Of a stretch of 64,000 nucleotides of DNA, positions 13,258-24,816 are shown piece after piece; position 1 is the stretch's first letter, and the number at the start of each line of letters is the position of its first letter. Position numbers and translations under genes: made by a program. The notes beneath the pieces are model-generated. The model was given only the letters and a program-made list of their open reading frames with translations. It was not told the DNA's origin and searched no databases. Origin of the DNA: Zea mays (lineage: Eukaryota > Streptophyta > Magnoliopsida > Poales > Poaceae); the NCBI RefSeq assembly GCF_902167145.1, contig NC_050096.1:179525825-179589824 (forward strand), read 5' to 3'.

Positions 13258-13290
13258 TTCGAGTTGTTAGACTCTAATGAAGCACCGGGC

Positions 13291-13420
13291 GTGCATGCAG
13301 GGATGGGTGCGGGGGTGGAGGCGGCCAGGCTAGTCTGGTCGGGTGGTGCAGGGGGCAGCTGGGGCTTCCACCATATGTTTGGAAGCCTACGGCTCCCAAT
13401 AGCCTCACCATATATAAATA
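13291..13420. other. Short GC-rich spacer of unknown origin
   Basis: It lies between the broken 5' side of Sirevirus 1 and the 3' end of a Helitron. No recognised feature; it may be what remains after the deletion that removed the 5' LTR. Confidence 0.4.
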
Positions 13421-14900
13421 CTAGGTGAGTGCCCGTGCGTTATAACGGGAACATATAATACCACGATAACTTATACGCAAAATGTGTGTTATATTGTTAT
13501 GAGAAAAGGTTTCATAATCCATTTGTGATCCTGACCATACATAAATTATGTTATTTTAATCTACTGTTTCACTACTACATTGCAACCATCAGTATCATGT
13601 AGACTTCGATATATGCCACGGTTTGCATGGTCTCAATATCGTAGAGCACGTCCCACACCTACTGAAAGAAATTCCCTCGTACATCGTCAGTCATCAGGCA
13701 CGCGCCACCATACATGCTTGCTTAAACAAAAAGGCAAGTGTGTGTGTGTTTGTGAAGAGAATTAAAGGCAACCGACACAAAAGCTACCCGACGGTGGCGA
13801 GGATGACGAACTGGTCATTGTTGTCGGTCCTCCCCTGCGTCACCTCCGGCGCCGAGGTGACACCACAGTCCTTCATATAGTAGTCATCGAACGCGCGCGA
13901 CATGTCGAGTACTGATGACTTGGCTGGGCTGCCATAAGAAGTGCACCCCGTGCTCATCAGCGAGGTAGTACACCTGGTCGTTGTACCACCGGATGTGCCA
14001 CTCCTCTACATACATCATGTTCGAGGACACTCACACAACGTCAGCAACGGTCGTCGTCCGAGCGCACAAGAATATATGGCCAATCAGTAGCAACTTACAT
14101 GGCAGGTTGGGCTTCAGGTGGACAATGAGTTGGACGACGTGATGGCACCGTCGTTGGATGTGGTGCCCAGAACAACCCGAGAGTCGCCGATGTTGGTGAC
14201 AACCATGAGGTCCCCCTGCTTGACGATGGACAGCGCGGTGCAGCCGCTCTGGACCGTGTCCAAGCAGCGGCTGCGTCAGAGCTTATCGTACACAGTGTCT
14301 TGCGACCACGTAGGACTGCTTCGAGAGGTCGAACTGATAGTTGTCAAGCTTCTTCTCGTCGTCGATGAGCGATGTCAACACGAGCGCCTCTTGCTAGTAG
14401 TGTTTGTTCGGGGTTTCCAAGTAAGAAACATGGATTCATCCTTGGTGTTGGTTTATGAAATGACTCACAAGTAAGATCCATAGAAAAAATATTACGGAGA
14501 ATAAATGCCACGCATGCAAAAAAGAAATTTAAGTTGAAAATATTATTCAAACAAAAAATTGCATGCAAGGCTCTTCTTTAAATACTGCTCTATCCATCCA
14601 AAAATATAATTCAAGAATCTCGGTGATACTACTACTACAAGGTATTGTGCAAGGGTAGCAGGTAGGCTTGGGGAGAAATGTAGTAGATTTTTTTCCTGTC
14701 ATAGATGTAGACATAAACACACATATGGTGTAGTGGTAGCTACTGCTCACATTTGCCTGAAGGGTTGTGAGTTTCAATCCCCTTGGGCCATGTGCGTTTT
14801 TTAATTTTAGCTAGATGTGGGTTGTACGGGGGAATGAGAATAGGCTTTGCGGGAAGGGGGGAATGAATGGTGACAGAATATGGGAATGAGAATAGCATAT
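13421..14900 (-). mobile_element. Non-autonomous Helitron with PP2C fragment (copy 1)
   Basis: The 3' terminus is at 13421: on the minus strand a hairpin with CCCGTTATAACGCACGGG leads into CACTCACCTAG, with A at 13420 giving the A|T target expected of Helitrons. The body aligns with the complete Helitron at 30534-32105. The 5' (right) end is unclear: similarity fades into an AT repeat near 14897-14910 and no TCTCTACTA terminus is seen, so this copy is probably truncated there. Confidence 0.72.
13780..14400 (-). pseudogene. Captured PP2C protein phosphatase fragment (copy 1)
   Basis: It matches, on the minus strand, the two PP2C exon pieces in the second Helitron (about 30890-31110 and 31230-31540). 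The part around 14120-14390 corresponds to the exon with the SCTALSIVKQGGLMVV segment, and 13790-14000 to the exon ending in a QFVILAT-like motif. Indels and stops break both frames. It is carried by the Helitron rather than resident. Confidence 0.6.
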
Positions 14901-14922
14901 ATATATATATGAGTAGACTATG

Positions 14923-14930
14923 TTATATAA
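14923..14930 (+). promoter_or_regulatory. Possible TATA box of the interrupted ORF at 18449
   Basis: TTATATAA lies in backbone sequence. With the solo LTR and its duplicated target removed it would stand about 140 bp upstream of the ATG at 18449. Position only; no other support. Confidence 0.25.
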
Positions 14931-14957
14931 TCATAATGGATTGTTTGTTGAGTAGAG

Positions 14958-17900
14958 TGTAAACCCTAAAACTGAGCTACGAGTTCGGTATTCCTTCTAT
15001 GTCTTTTGTAAGAAATAATACTACGAAATTGAGTAAACATAAAATAGGAATATCTTCAATCTAGTAGGACAAGTTATTCTTCGCATGAAATTTAAAGAAT
15101 GCCCATAAATATATTCAAGATAAAGTGGCTCTTGGTAAAAGAGAAAACATTGTTTTTCCCTAAACAAGTAAGGTAATGAATATTTATTGTTACATGGGAT
15201 TTGATCACACACACTGAAGAGTAATAATTCTTCCTAAAAAGAAATAATATGGGTGCCTAACATACTTTGAACCTTTAACTAAACAAAGGAATCAAAATAA
15301 TTAAAATAAATACATAAGACTATAAAAATATATACTTTGCCTTCATGATGCTATTCTGGATGTTGCATTTAGATTAGAATTTGAAACCCATATTTAACTC
15401 TGAATTTTGAAGGTGGGAATAAAAAATAGAAAAGAAAATAGAAACAAAAAGAAAAACTCACCTGTTGCCGCTTGGGCCGAAATGCGGCCTGGTCGGCCCA
15501 TCTCCACTAACTCTCTTCTGCGCTGCCCGGTTGTTACACTGGCACAACAGGCCCGCTTGTCGGCCACCCGTGAGCGTGCGCCAGCTCTGGCCTCCTCTGA
15601 CACGTGGGCCCTTCATCCGCTATTGTTCCTCTTCTCGACCGGAGAACGCGACGTCGGTCGTTGCGCCATCCCGAAGCTCTAGCTAGGGGCCGGTATAGCC
15701 ACGCTCGTCCATAAAACAGGAGCCGCGCTGATCACCTCGTCCTTCAATGCGCGGAAATCAAACGGTAGTGCTCAAAGTTACAAACGAAATCGAGGGAGAG
15801 TGAGAAGGCATCGAGCTCAGTAAGCCACCGCGCGTGGGCGTCGGTTCGCCGTCAACCGGATCCTTGGAATTGTGCCCTAGGGTTTCTTCAGGTGTGTGGG
15901 AGGGTGGCCAAAATCGTGCCACTTGGAATTCGTCACTTGTGCCACCTAAATTGCTCGACGGAGCATCGACTTCCGTCGTGGTGCCGCGGGTACCGTGGGC
16001 AGCCTCGTCGCCATACCCACCGCCAATAAGTAACCCACCATCGCATTCACCTTAATGTACTATCTCTTATGCATCAGGTAGATTCGGGGGTAGAGCGCTG
16101 GGTGTGTAGTTGGGCTCGGCGCCGGTGAGGGCGTCACTGCGGAACGGTAGCGCCGCCATGGTTGGTTTGGAGGAGAGCGATGGCCTCCTGGTCGTTTGAT
16201 CAGTACCGGCGGCTGGGATTAGAACATGGAGCCAATCGGTTAGATCGAATCTGCACCATAGCTGTTGGCGCGTGCGGCTCTAATTGGATCAGGTAGAGCT
16301 CGGATTGGGGCGCGTGTGGGTCGATCTAATCTAGGCGCTCGGTTGGGGATCCAACGACCGAAGTCGGCCCATACCCCCTTCGTTGGGTGCGAGTTAAATA
16401 GAGGTCCCCTGACTCATTACAAATTAACCCGCCATCCATTTTTCAGTGTAAAGAAAATAGAATTAAATGGAGACTTTGCATATAAACCCCTGGAAGTCGT
16501 TTTTAGGTATAAAATTAATCCTAAATAACCTAGAATCGTGTTTAGTCCATATCTCATCCGTTTTAACTCCGACTTACTCCGTTCCAATTGTGATGGCTTC
16601 ATAATGACATCGTCTACACAATAACAACATTAGTTTTATCATAGCGCATATTTTTTTATATAAATTAATATTGTTTAATTTATGTTTAGTAAATTGAACA
16701 TGCTAATCAAAGTTAACCTATCTACGATTATAACCAGACTATAATTATAATTTGACTAGAATATGACCTCTACTCCCGTTATAACTTAGATTACAATTGA
16801 ATTATGTGTTTATTTTGAATATTTCTTTCATATGATTTATGTTAATTAATATAGAATATACGTTTTGATCATCTAAAACTTCAGAAAACCATATCCTATC
16901 AACCGTAGCTCCAAATTTAGTGGTTCTTGAACCCACGATCTCGTAGCATCGCGTAGATCATTATTATGCAGTTTGTGCTTATGTTTGGTGTGATGTTAAT
17001 TTTGCATATACCATGTTTTCCTGTATTGCTATGACTAGCAGCGAGGTTACGAGTCACCTGAAGAGCAAGTTGGTACCTGGAATCTCGAGTCCCATGCAAG
17101 TTGTGCCCCTAATCACTCCTTTTTACCTAATAATGTTCACTATTAATCGCTGTGACATGCTCATGTTAATTTGATGGGACCTAATAGGTTTCCCTAGCAT
17201 TGTTTATTCCCCACCTTGCAAACAAATGAATCATTGGGTAGATTTGCTATTGCTCTACCTGGTTTTGGGAAACTAATGTTTCATTATGATCATGTTCCAA
17301 TTATATTGTTGTTTAATTATTGTTCATGATAAAATCATATTGTTAATTGGAACATGGAGAACCACTCGGGAAAACAGCGCTACCACAAGGGTGGTATGGG
17401 ACGCCCTTGGCTGACAAATTTTAGGAAAGATAGTGGATGACTACCTTACCCGAAAGGGGCAAGGGCAGTAGGGGAGTGGTCGGTGTAGGGAGGTCCTCGG
17501 GTTGATTTTGTTGCGATGGCGGTCAGGCGAGGGATCCCTGCATTGGGACTTCCTAGAAACTGTAGCGGGTTTTCTAAAGCTAGTGAAACTTTGTAAAGGC
17601 TTCGTAGTGTTACCCTGCCTCGCTTCCTTAGTAGAGGTGTATGGGATTCATGACCCCTTGGCAGATGGGTAACATGACTTGTGGGTAAAGATGTGCAACC
17701 TTTGCATAGTGTAAAACTGGTATATCAGCCATGCTCACGGTCATGAGCGGCTCGGACACTCACATGAGTAATTTATGGAACTAAACTTAATTTATCATAT
17801 GCATTGCATCGCGGGTGTTGTTACCAATTTTGATCTATTACTTATTTGGATTGGTATCTACTTACACTTAGTAACTGCTAATAAAATTTTGACCAACTTT

Positions 17901-18328
17901 AAAAGCAATGCTCAGCTTCAACCATCCTCTCTGGTAAGCCTTACACTTCACATGAGCTCCCACCTTTGGCGAGTTCATGCACATTATTCCCCACAACTTG
18001 TTGAGTGATGAACGTATATGACATCACCCTTGTTGTCTCACACCCCCACAGGTCAAGGACCAGTACCGCAGGATGAGACAAATGAAGGATGTTGTGATGA
18101 GTTCGTGAGGGGTCTAGGCCGTCGTCTCCCAATCAACTTTGAGTTGTTGCATCGTTGTCTCCTTATGATGTAATTATTTATTTATTTTGTACAGAACTCC
18201 TATTATATAATAAAGATGTGACATTCGTTTCTGTATCATGAGTCATCATATGTGTGAGACTTGGTCCTAGCACACTTGGTGATTGTGCTCGTGTTCGGGT
18301 CTTATTGCCCCTGAAACTCGGTGTGACA
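14958..18328 (-). mobile_element. Solo LTR, 3,371 bp, with 5-bp target duplication
   Basis: On the minus strand it begins TGTCACACC at 18328 and ends ...TTTACA at 14958. It is flanked by a perfect TAGAG duplication (14953-14957 and 18329-18333). No internal region is present, so it is a solo LTR left by LTR-LTR recombination. It shares its sequence with the plus-strand LTR at 1489-4625. Length and organisation fit Tekay/Del-type chromoviruses, an inference. The open frames at 15394-16602 and 17775-18132 lie in the LTR and carry no recognisable domain. Confidence 0.88.
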
Positions 18329-18448
18329 TAGAGTACGTTGTTCGATCTTACATGCTAATTATTTCTGTTAGTTATGAGTTACGGTGATAACAATTTGTGA
18401 ACCTGATCTTACATCATCCTACTGAAGCTGTTCGTTCTGATCGACGCT

Positions 18449-18514
18449 ATGGCTTCTGTTGCTCGTCAGCTGTCCGTTGCCGCCGTATTTCTCTTGTGCA
18501 CCACCGGCGCATGC
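18449..18514 (+). pseudogene. 5' part of a signal-peptide-like ORF cut by the CACTA element
   Basis: The ATG at 18449 opens 22 codons that read like a secretory signal peptide: a short basic start, then a hydrophobic run AAVFLLCTTGAC. The frame ends exactly at the TGC target of the CACTA insertion. It resumes at 29210 on the other side without a shift and runs to a TAA at 29291-29293, for 49 codons in all. Downstream of the insertion it is Pro/Cys-rich (PPLPPCPVGDRC). I do not recognise the protein. It could be a first exon or a chance frame; the signal-like start and exact frame continuity favour something real. Confidence 0.4.
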
Positions 18515-18977
18515 CACTACTAGACTCGACTTATTTGCCGAATGTGTTAGATATTCGGTAAAGATTTTGTCGAGTGTTACACTCGGCAATATTTTATTGG
18601 TAAAAGATTTTTATCAAGTGTTTTTCGGGCACTCGTCAAAAACTTTACCGACTGTCAAAAACACTCGATAAAAAACACGTAATAAATTAAGAATCGCAAA
18701 AAACCTAAAAACAATTTTTTTAATTACGGGAACAATCCACCAACCAGTGTCATTGTCTTACCCATTGCCCTATCATTTCCACCATTTTTAATGTAATTCA
18801 CGTGTTTTGTGGCCTGTGAGATTCAAACTCGCAATCTCTCTCACGCACAACCTCCTCTACAACTCCACCTCTTATATCACTTGTGTCTATATTACGTTTT
18901 CTTCCCCACGTATTATAGCAACTCTAGAGTAAATTGATTATTTAAGTCACTAAATGAATTTAAATGAAAACGTTGTT

Positions 18978-19490
18978 AACTACAAAGTTGCATAACTCTT
19001 TGAGACCTACAACTTTCATTTTTATAGTTTTTTCATCCGAGATCATTTACAAAATTTAAATTTTAAATTTCAAAACTTCAAACATATTTTTATATGATAA
19101 GATGATTTTAAATTTTAAAGTTTTCAACTACTTTAAAGCTAAATAATTTTTTGAGACCTATAACTTTTATTTTGGTGGTTTTTTCATTCGAGGCCATTTG
19201 AAAATTTCGAATTTCAAATTCAAATATAGTTTTGCGTGACCAAATGATTTCAAATCAAATAGTTGTCAACTACAAAGTTTTATAGCTTTTCAAAACCTAC
19301 AACTTTCATTTTGGTGATTTTTCCATCCGAGGTTGTTTTAGAAATTCAATTTTTTTAATTTTAAAATCAGACGTAGTTTTCGTAAACAAGATGACTTCAA
19401 ATAAAAAACTTGGAAAATACAAAACTCTATGTATTCTCAAGATCTACAAATCTTATTATGGTTGTTTAGTCATTTTCTCATCCAACATGG
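18978..19490. repeat. Degenerate tandem repeat inside the CACTA element
   Basis: Four units start at about 18978, 19136, 19268 and 19415. Each opens with an AACTACAAAG-like block, followed by GAGACCTACAACTTTCATTTT-like sequence and a TTTTTCATCCGAGG-like block. Spacing is about 130-160 bp. The fourth is interrupted by the Sirevirus insertion at 19498. Confidence 0.7.
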
Positions 19491-19497
19491 TGGTTCT

Positions 19498-20692
19498 TGA
19501 AAGTCGTCTAGAGGGGGGTGAATAGGCAAATCTGAAATTTATAAACTTTAAGCACAACTACAAGCCGGGGTTAGCGTTAGAAATAAAGTCAAGTCCGAAA
19601 GAGAGGGCGAAAACAAATCAACCAAAGAAATAGAGCGGATGACACGGTGATTTGTTTTACCGAGGTTCGGTTCTTGCAAACCTACTCCCCGTTGAGGTGG
19701 TCACAAAGACCGGGTCTCTTTCAACCCTTTCCCTCTCTCCACCGATCACAAAGACCAATGAGCTTTTCTCCTCAATCAAATGGGTCACTTAGACCCCACA
19801 AGGACCACCACAACTTGGTGTCTCTTGCTTTGATTACAAATGTGTTGAGAACAAGAAATGGGGAAGAAGAAAAGCGATCCAAGCACAAGAGCTCAAAGAA
19901 CACGAGCAAAACTCTCTCTTCTAGTCACTAATTGCTTTGAGTGGAATTGGGACTTGGAGAGGCTTTGATTCAATTGAATTGTGTCTTGTATTGAATGCAC
20001 TAGCTCTTGTATTGAGTGAGATGTCTGAAAAACTTGGATGCCTTGAAGTGTGGTTGTTGGGGGGTATTTATAGCCCCAACCACCAAAGTGGCCGTTGGGG
20101 AAGGCTGCTGTCGATGGGCGCACCGGACAGTCCGGTGCGCCAGCCACGTCACCCAGCCGTTAGGGTTCGACCGTTGGAGCTCTGACAAGTGGGGCCATCG
20201 GACAGTCCGGTGGTGCATCAGACAGTCACTGTTCACTATCCGATGCGCCTTCTGGCGCCTGCTCTGACTTCTGCGCGCGTAGTTCGCACTATTCACTGTT
20301 ACTGTACACTTTTGCAGACGACCGTTGGCACTGTAGTCGTTGCTCCGCATGGCACACCGGACAGTCCGGTGCTACACCGGACAGTCCGGTGAATTATAGC
20401 GGAGTGGCTCCCCAAAAACCCGAAGCTGAGCAGTTCAGAGTGGATCTCCCTGGTGCACCGGACACTGTCCGGTGGCACACCGGACAGTCCGGTGCGCCAG
20501 ACTAGGGCAGCCTTCGGTTGGTTTTGCTACTTTCTATTTGAACCCTTTCTTGGACTTTATATTGGTTTGTGTTGAACCTTTGGCACCTGTAGAACTTATA
20601 ATCTAGAGCAAACTAGTTAGTCCAATTATTTGTTTTGGGCAATTCAACCACCAAAATCATTTAGGAAAAGGTTTGACCCTATTTCCCTTTCA
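19498..20692 (-). repeat. 3' LTR of Sirevirus 2
   Basis: 1,195 bp. TATA box (CTATAAATA, minus strand) at 20065-20073. Multiple CACCGGACAGTCCGGTG-type palindromes between about 20115 and 20500. Confidence 0.93.
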
Positions 20693-21565
20693 ATCTCCCC
20701 CTTTTTGGTGATTGATACCAACACAAACCAAAGCAAATATATAAGTGCAGAATTGAACTAGTTTGCATAAGGTAAGTGCAAATGTTGCTTGGAATTAAAC
20801 CAATTTATATTTTCATAAGATATGCATGGATTGCTTTCTTCATTTTAATATTTTGGACCATGCTTGCATCACATGTTTTGTTTTTGCAAATGTTTTTGGA
20901 AATTCTTTTCAAAGTCTTTTTGCAAATGGTCAAAGGTATATGAATAAGATTTTGAGAAGCATTTTTAAGATTTGAAATTTTCTCCCCCTGTTTCAAATGC
21001 TTTTCCTTTGACTAAACCAAAACTCCCACTTAATGAAATTCTCCCCTTAGAGTTCAAGAGGGTTTTTCAAATTGAAAAAGGATCAAATATTTTAGATACC
21101 AATTTTGAAAAACTCCTCCTTACGATATATATATCAAATGAGATAGAATTTCTTAGAGGAATACTAATTTCAAAGATACCAATTGAAAACAACATTTAAC
21201 ACTTAGACTAGTTTCGAAATTTTTTGAAATTGGCATGGTGGTGTGGTCCTTTTGCTGTGGGCTAATACTCTCTCCCCCTTTGGCATTAATCGCCAAAAAC
21301 AGAGTCTTTAGAGCCCTTTTGAAAATCTCTCCCCCTTCGGCAAACAATATATGAGTGAAGGATTATACCAAAGTGGAGAGCGAAGCGGAGTGACGGCGAA
21401 GGAGAAGTAATACGATGGAGTGGAGTGGAAGCCTTGTCTTCGCTGAAGACTCCATTTCCCTTTCAATCTATGACTTAGCATGAAATACGCTTGAAACACA
21501 CATTAGTCATAGCAAATGAAAGAGATATGATCAAAGGTATATAAATGAGCTATGTGTGCAAGGTA
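20693..21565 (-). repeat. Polypurine tract array of Sirevirus 2
   Basis: The primary PPT adjoins the LTR at 20693-20708 (ATCTCCCCCTTTTTGG, plus strand). Additional CTCCCC(C)-type tracts occur near 20982, 21038, 21271 and 21329, at positions matching those in Sirevirus 1. No env-like frame. Confidence 0.75.
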
Positions 21566-24500
21566 TCAATCAAAATTCCGAGAATCAAGAATGTTTAGCT
21601 CATTCCTAAGTTTGGTAAAGGTTTTCTCATCTAATGGCTTGGTGAAGATATCGACTAATTGTTCTTTGGTGCTCACATAGGCTATCTCGATATCCCCCCT
21701 TTGTTGGTGATCCCTCAAAAAGTGATACCGAATGGCTATGTGCTTAGTGCGGCTGTGCTCAACGGGATTATCTGCCATGCGGATTGCACTCTCATTATCA
21801 CATAGGAGAGGGACTTTGGTTAATTTGTAGCCATAGTCCCTAAGGGTTTGCCTCATCCAAAGCAATTGCGCGCAACAATGGCCTGCGGCAATGTACTCGG
21901 CTTCAGCGGTTGAAAGAGCTACTGAGTTTTGTTTCTTTGAAGCCCAAGACACCAGGGATCTTCCCAAGAACTGACAAGTACCTGAGGTGCTCTTTCTATC
22001 AATTTTACACCCTGCCCAATCAGCATCTGAATAACCTATTAAATCAAAAGTGGATCCCTTGGGGTACCAAAGACCAAATTTAGGTGTATGAACTAAATAT
22101 CTCAAGATTCTTTTCACGGCCCTAAGGTGAACTTCCTTAGGATCGGCTTGAAATCTTACACACATGCGTACGGAAAGCATAATATCCGGTCGAGATGCAC
22201 ATAAATAGAGTAGAGATCCTATCATCGACCATTATACCTTTTGATCTACGGATTTACCTCCTGTGTTGAGGTCGAGATGCCCATTGGTTCCCATGGGTGT
22301 CTTGATGGGCTTGGCATCCTTCATTCCAAACTTGGTGAGTATGTCTTGAATGTACTTAGTTTGGCTGATGAAGATGCCCTCTTGGAGTTGCTTCACTTGA
22401 AATCCTAAGAAATACTTCAACTCCCCCATCATAGACATCTCGAATTTTTGGATCATAATCCTACTAAACTCTTCACAAGTAGATTTGTTAGTAGACCCAA
22501 ATATGATATCATCAACATAAATTTGGCATACAAACAAATCATTTGCAATAGTTTTAGTAAAGAGAGTAGGATTGGCTTTTCCGACTTTGAATCCATTCGT
22601 GATAAGGAAATCTCTTAGGCATTCATACCATGCTCTTGGGGCTTGCTTGAGCCCATAAAGCGCCTTAGAGAGTTTATACACATGGTTAGGGTAGTCACTA
22701 TCTTCAAAGCCGGGAGGTTGCTCAACATAGACCTCCTCCTTGATTGGTCCATTGAGGAAGGGACTTTTCACGTCCATTTGGTAAAGCTTAAAGCCATGGT
22801 AAGTAGCATAGGCAAGTAATATACGAATTGACTCAAGCCTAGCTACGGGTGCATAGGTTTCACCAAAATCCAAACCTTCGACTTGTGAATATCCCTTGGC
22901 TACAAGTTGGGCTTTGTTCCTTGTCACCACACCATGCTCATCTTGCTTGTTGCGGAAAACCCACTTGGTTCCTACAACATTTTGATTAGGACGTGGAACA
23001 AGATGCCATACCTCATTCCTCGTGAAGTTATTGAGTTCCTCTTGCATCGCCAGCACCCAATCCGAATCTCTTAATGCATCTTCCACCCTGTATGGCTCAA
23101 TAGAAGACACAAAAGAGTAATGCTCACAAAAATGTGTGGCATGAGATTGAGTGGTTACCCCCTTATGAATATCGCCGAGGATGGAGTTCACGGGGTGATC
23201 TCGTTGTATCGCTTGGTGGACTCTTAGGTGAGGCGGCCTTGGACCCTCGTCATCATCCTTGTCTTGATCGTTGGCATCTCCCCCTTATCAATGTCCTCCT
23301 CTTGAGGTGGCTCTTCTTAATCTTCATTTTCATCATCTTGAGTTTGATCCTCATCTTGAGTTGGTGGAGATGCTTGCATGGAAAATGACGGTTGATCTTG
23401 TGCTTGTGGAGGCTCTTTGAATTCCTTAGGACACACATCCCCAATGGACATGTTCCTTAGTGCGACACATGGAGCCTCTCATCATCTAGCTCATCAAGAT
23501 CAACTTGCTCTACTTGAGAGCCATTAGTATCATCAAACACAATGTCACAAGAAACTTCAACTAGTCTAGTGGACTTGTTAAAGACTCTATATGCCCTTGT
23601 GTTTGAGTCATAACCAAGTAAAAAGCCTTCTACAGCCTTAGGAGCAAATTTAGATTTTCTACCTCTTTTAACAAGAATAAAACATTTGCTATCAAAGACT
23701 CTAAAATATGAAACATTAGGCTTTTTACCGGTGAGGAGTTCATAAGATGTCTTCTTGAGAATTCGGTGAAGGTAGAGTCGGTTGATGGTGTAGCAAGCGG
23801 TGTTGATTGCTTCCGCCCAAAACCGGTCCGAAGTCTTGTACTCATCAAGCATGGTCCTCGCCATGTCAAGTAGAGTTCTATTCTTCCTCTCCACTACATC
23901 ATTTTGTTGAGGTGTGTAGGGAGAATAGAACTCATGCTTGATGCCCTCGTCCTCAAGAAAGCCTTCTATTTGAGAGTTCTTGAACTCCGTCCCATTGTCG
24001 CTTCTAATCTTTTTTATCCTTAAGCTAAACTCATTTTGAGCCCGTCTCAAGAATCCCTTTAAGGTCTCTTGGGTTTGAGATTTATCCTGTAAAAAGAATA
24101 CCCAAGTGAAGTGAGAATAATCATCCACAATAACTAGACAGTACTTACTCCCGCCGATGATTATGTAAGATATCGGGCCGAATAAATCCATGTGGAGTAG
24201 CTCAAGTGGCCTATCAGTCATCATGATGTTCTTGTGTGGATGATGAACACCAACTTGCTTCCCTGCTTGACATGCGCTACAAACCCTGTCTTTCTCAAAA
24301 TGAACATTGGTTAGTCCCAAAATGTGTTCTCCCTTTAGAAGCTTGTGAAGATTCTTCATCCCAACATGGGCTAGTCGGCGATGCCATAGCCAACACATAT
24401 TAGTCTTAGCAATTAAGCAAGTATCGAGTTCGGCTCTATTAAAATCAACTAAGTATAGCTGACCCTCTAATACTCCCTTAAATGCTACTGAATCATCTCT

Positions 24501-24806
24501 TCTTCTAAAGACAGTAACACATATATCCGTAAAAAGACAGTTGTAACCTATTTTGCATAATTGAGAAACATAAAGCAAATTGTAATCTAAAGAATGTACA
24601 AGAAAAACATTGGAAATAGAATGGTCAGGTGATATAATAATTTTACCAAGTCCTTTGACCAAACCTTGATTTCCATCCCCGAATGTGATAGCTCTTTGGG
24701 GATCATTGTTTTTCTCATAGGAGGAGAACATTCTTTTCTCCCCAGTCATGTGGTTTGTGCACCCGCTATCAATTATCCAACTTGAGCCCCTGGATGCATA
24801 AACCTA
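21566..24806 (-). pseudogene. pol: Sirevirus 2 pol, three open segments
   Basis: Protease (DSGCTNHM) is followed by GAG-pre-integrase with HRRLAHVG, a zinc-binding CSACQAGK segment and the integrase core (VDDYSHF, SDNGTEF, ERKNRTL) in the frame 24749-23457. RT with YVDD (22508-22519) lies in 23191-22232. RNase H with DADWAG, STAEAEY and DNESA motifs lies in 22225-21566. A TAG at 24804-24806 precedes the protease, where Sirevirus 1 has CAG. A frame break lies between integrase and RT, near 23200-23480. A TAA near 22229 splits RT from RNase H, where Sirevirus 1 has a sense codon. It is better preserved than copy 1 but not functional. Confidence 0.9.
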
Positions 24807-24816
24807 CAAAACAAAT

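Larger units (their letters stand above)
5450..13290 (-). mobile_element. Sirevirus (Ty1/copia, Ji/Opie-like), 5' LTR missing
   Basis: Read on the minus strand it shows gag, protease, integrase, reverse transcriptase, RNase H, a polypurine-rich tail and a 3' LTR (5450-6628). It aligns along its whole length with the complete element at 19498-28707. Homology stops at 13290, just inside where the PBS and 5' LTR should follow; both are gone. Coding frames are broken by several indels, so it is dead. The 5-mer next to the remaining LTR is GCATG (5445-5449). The same 5-mer occurs at 13293-13297 just past the breakpoint, which may be coincidence. Confidence 0.88.
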
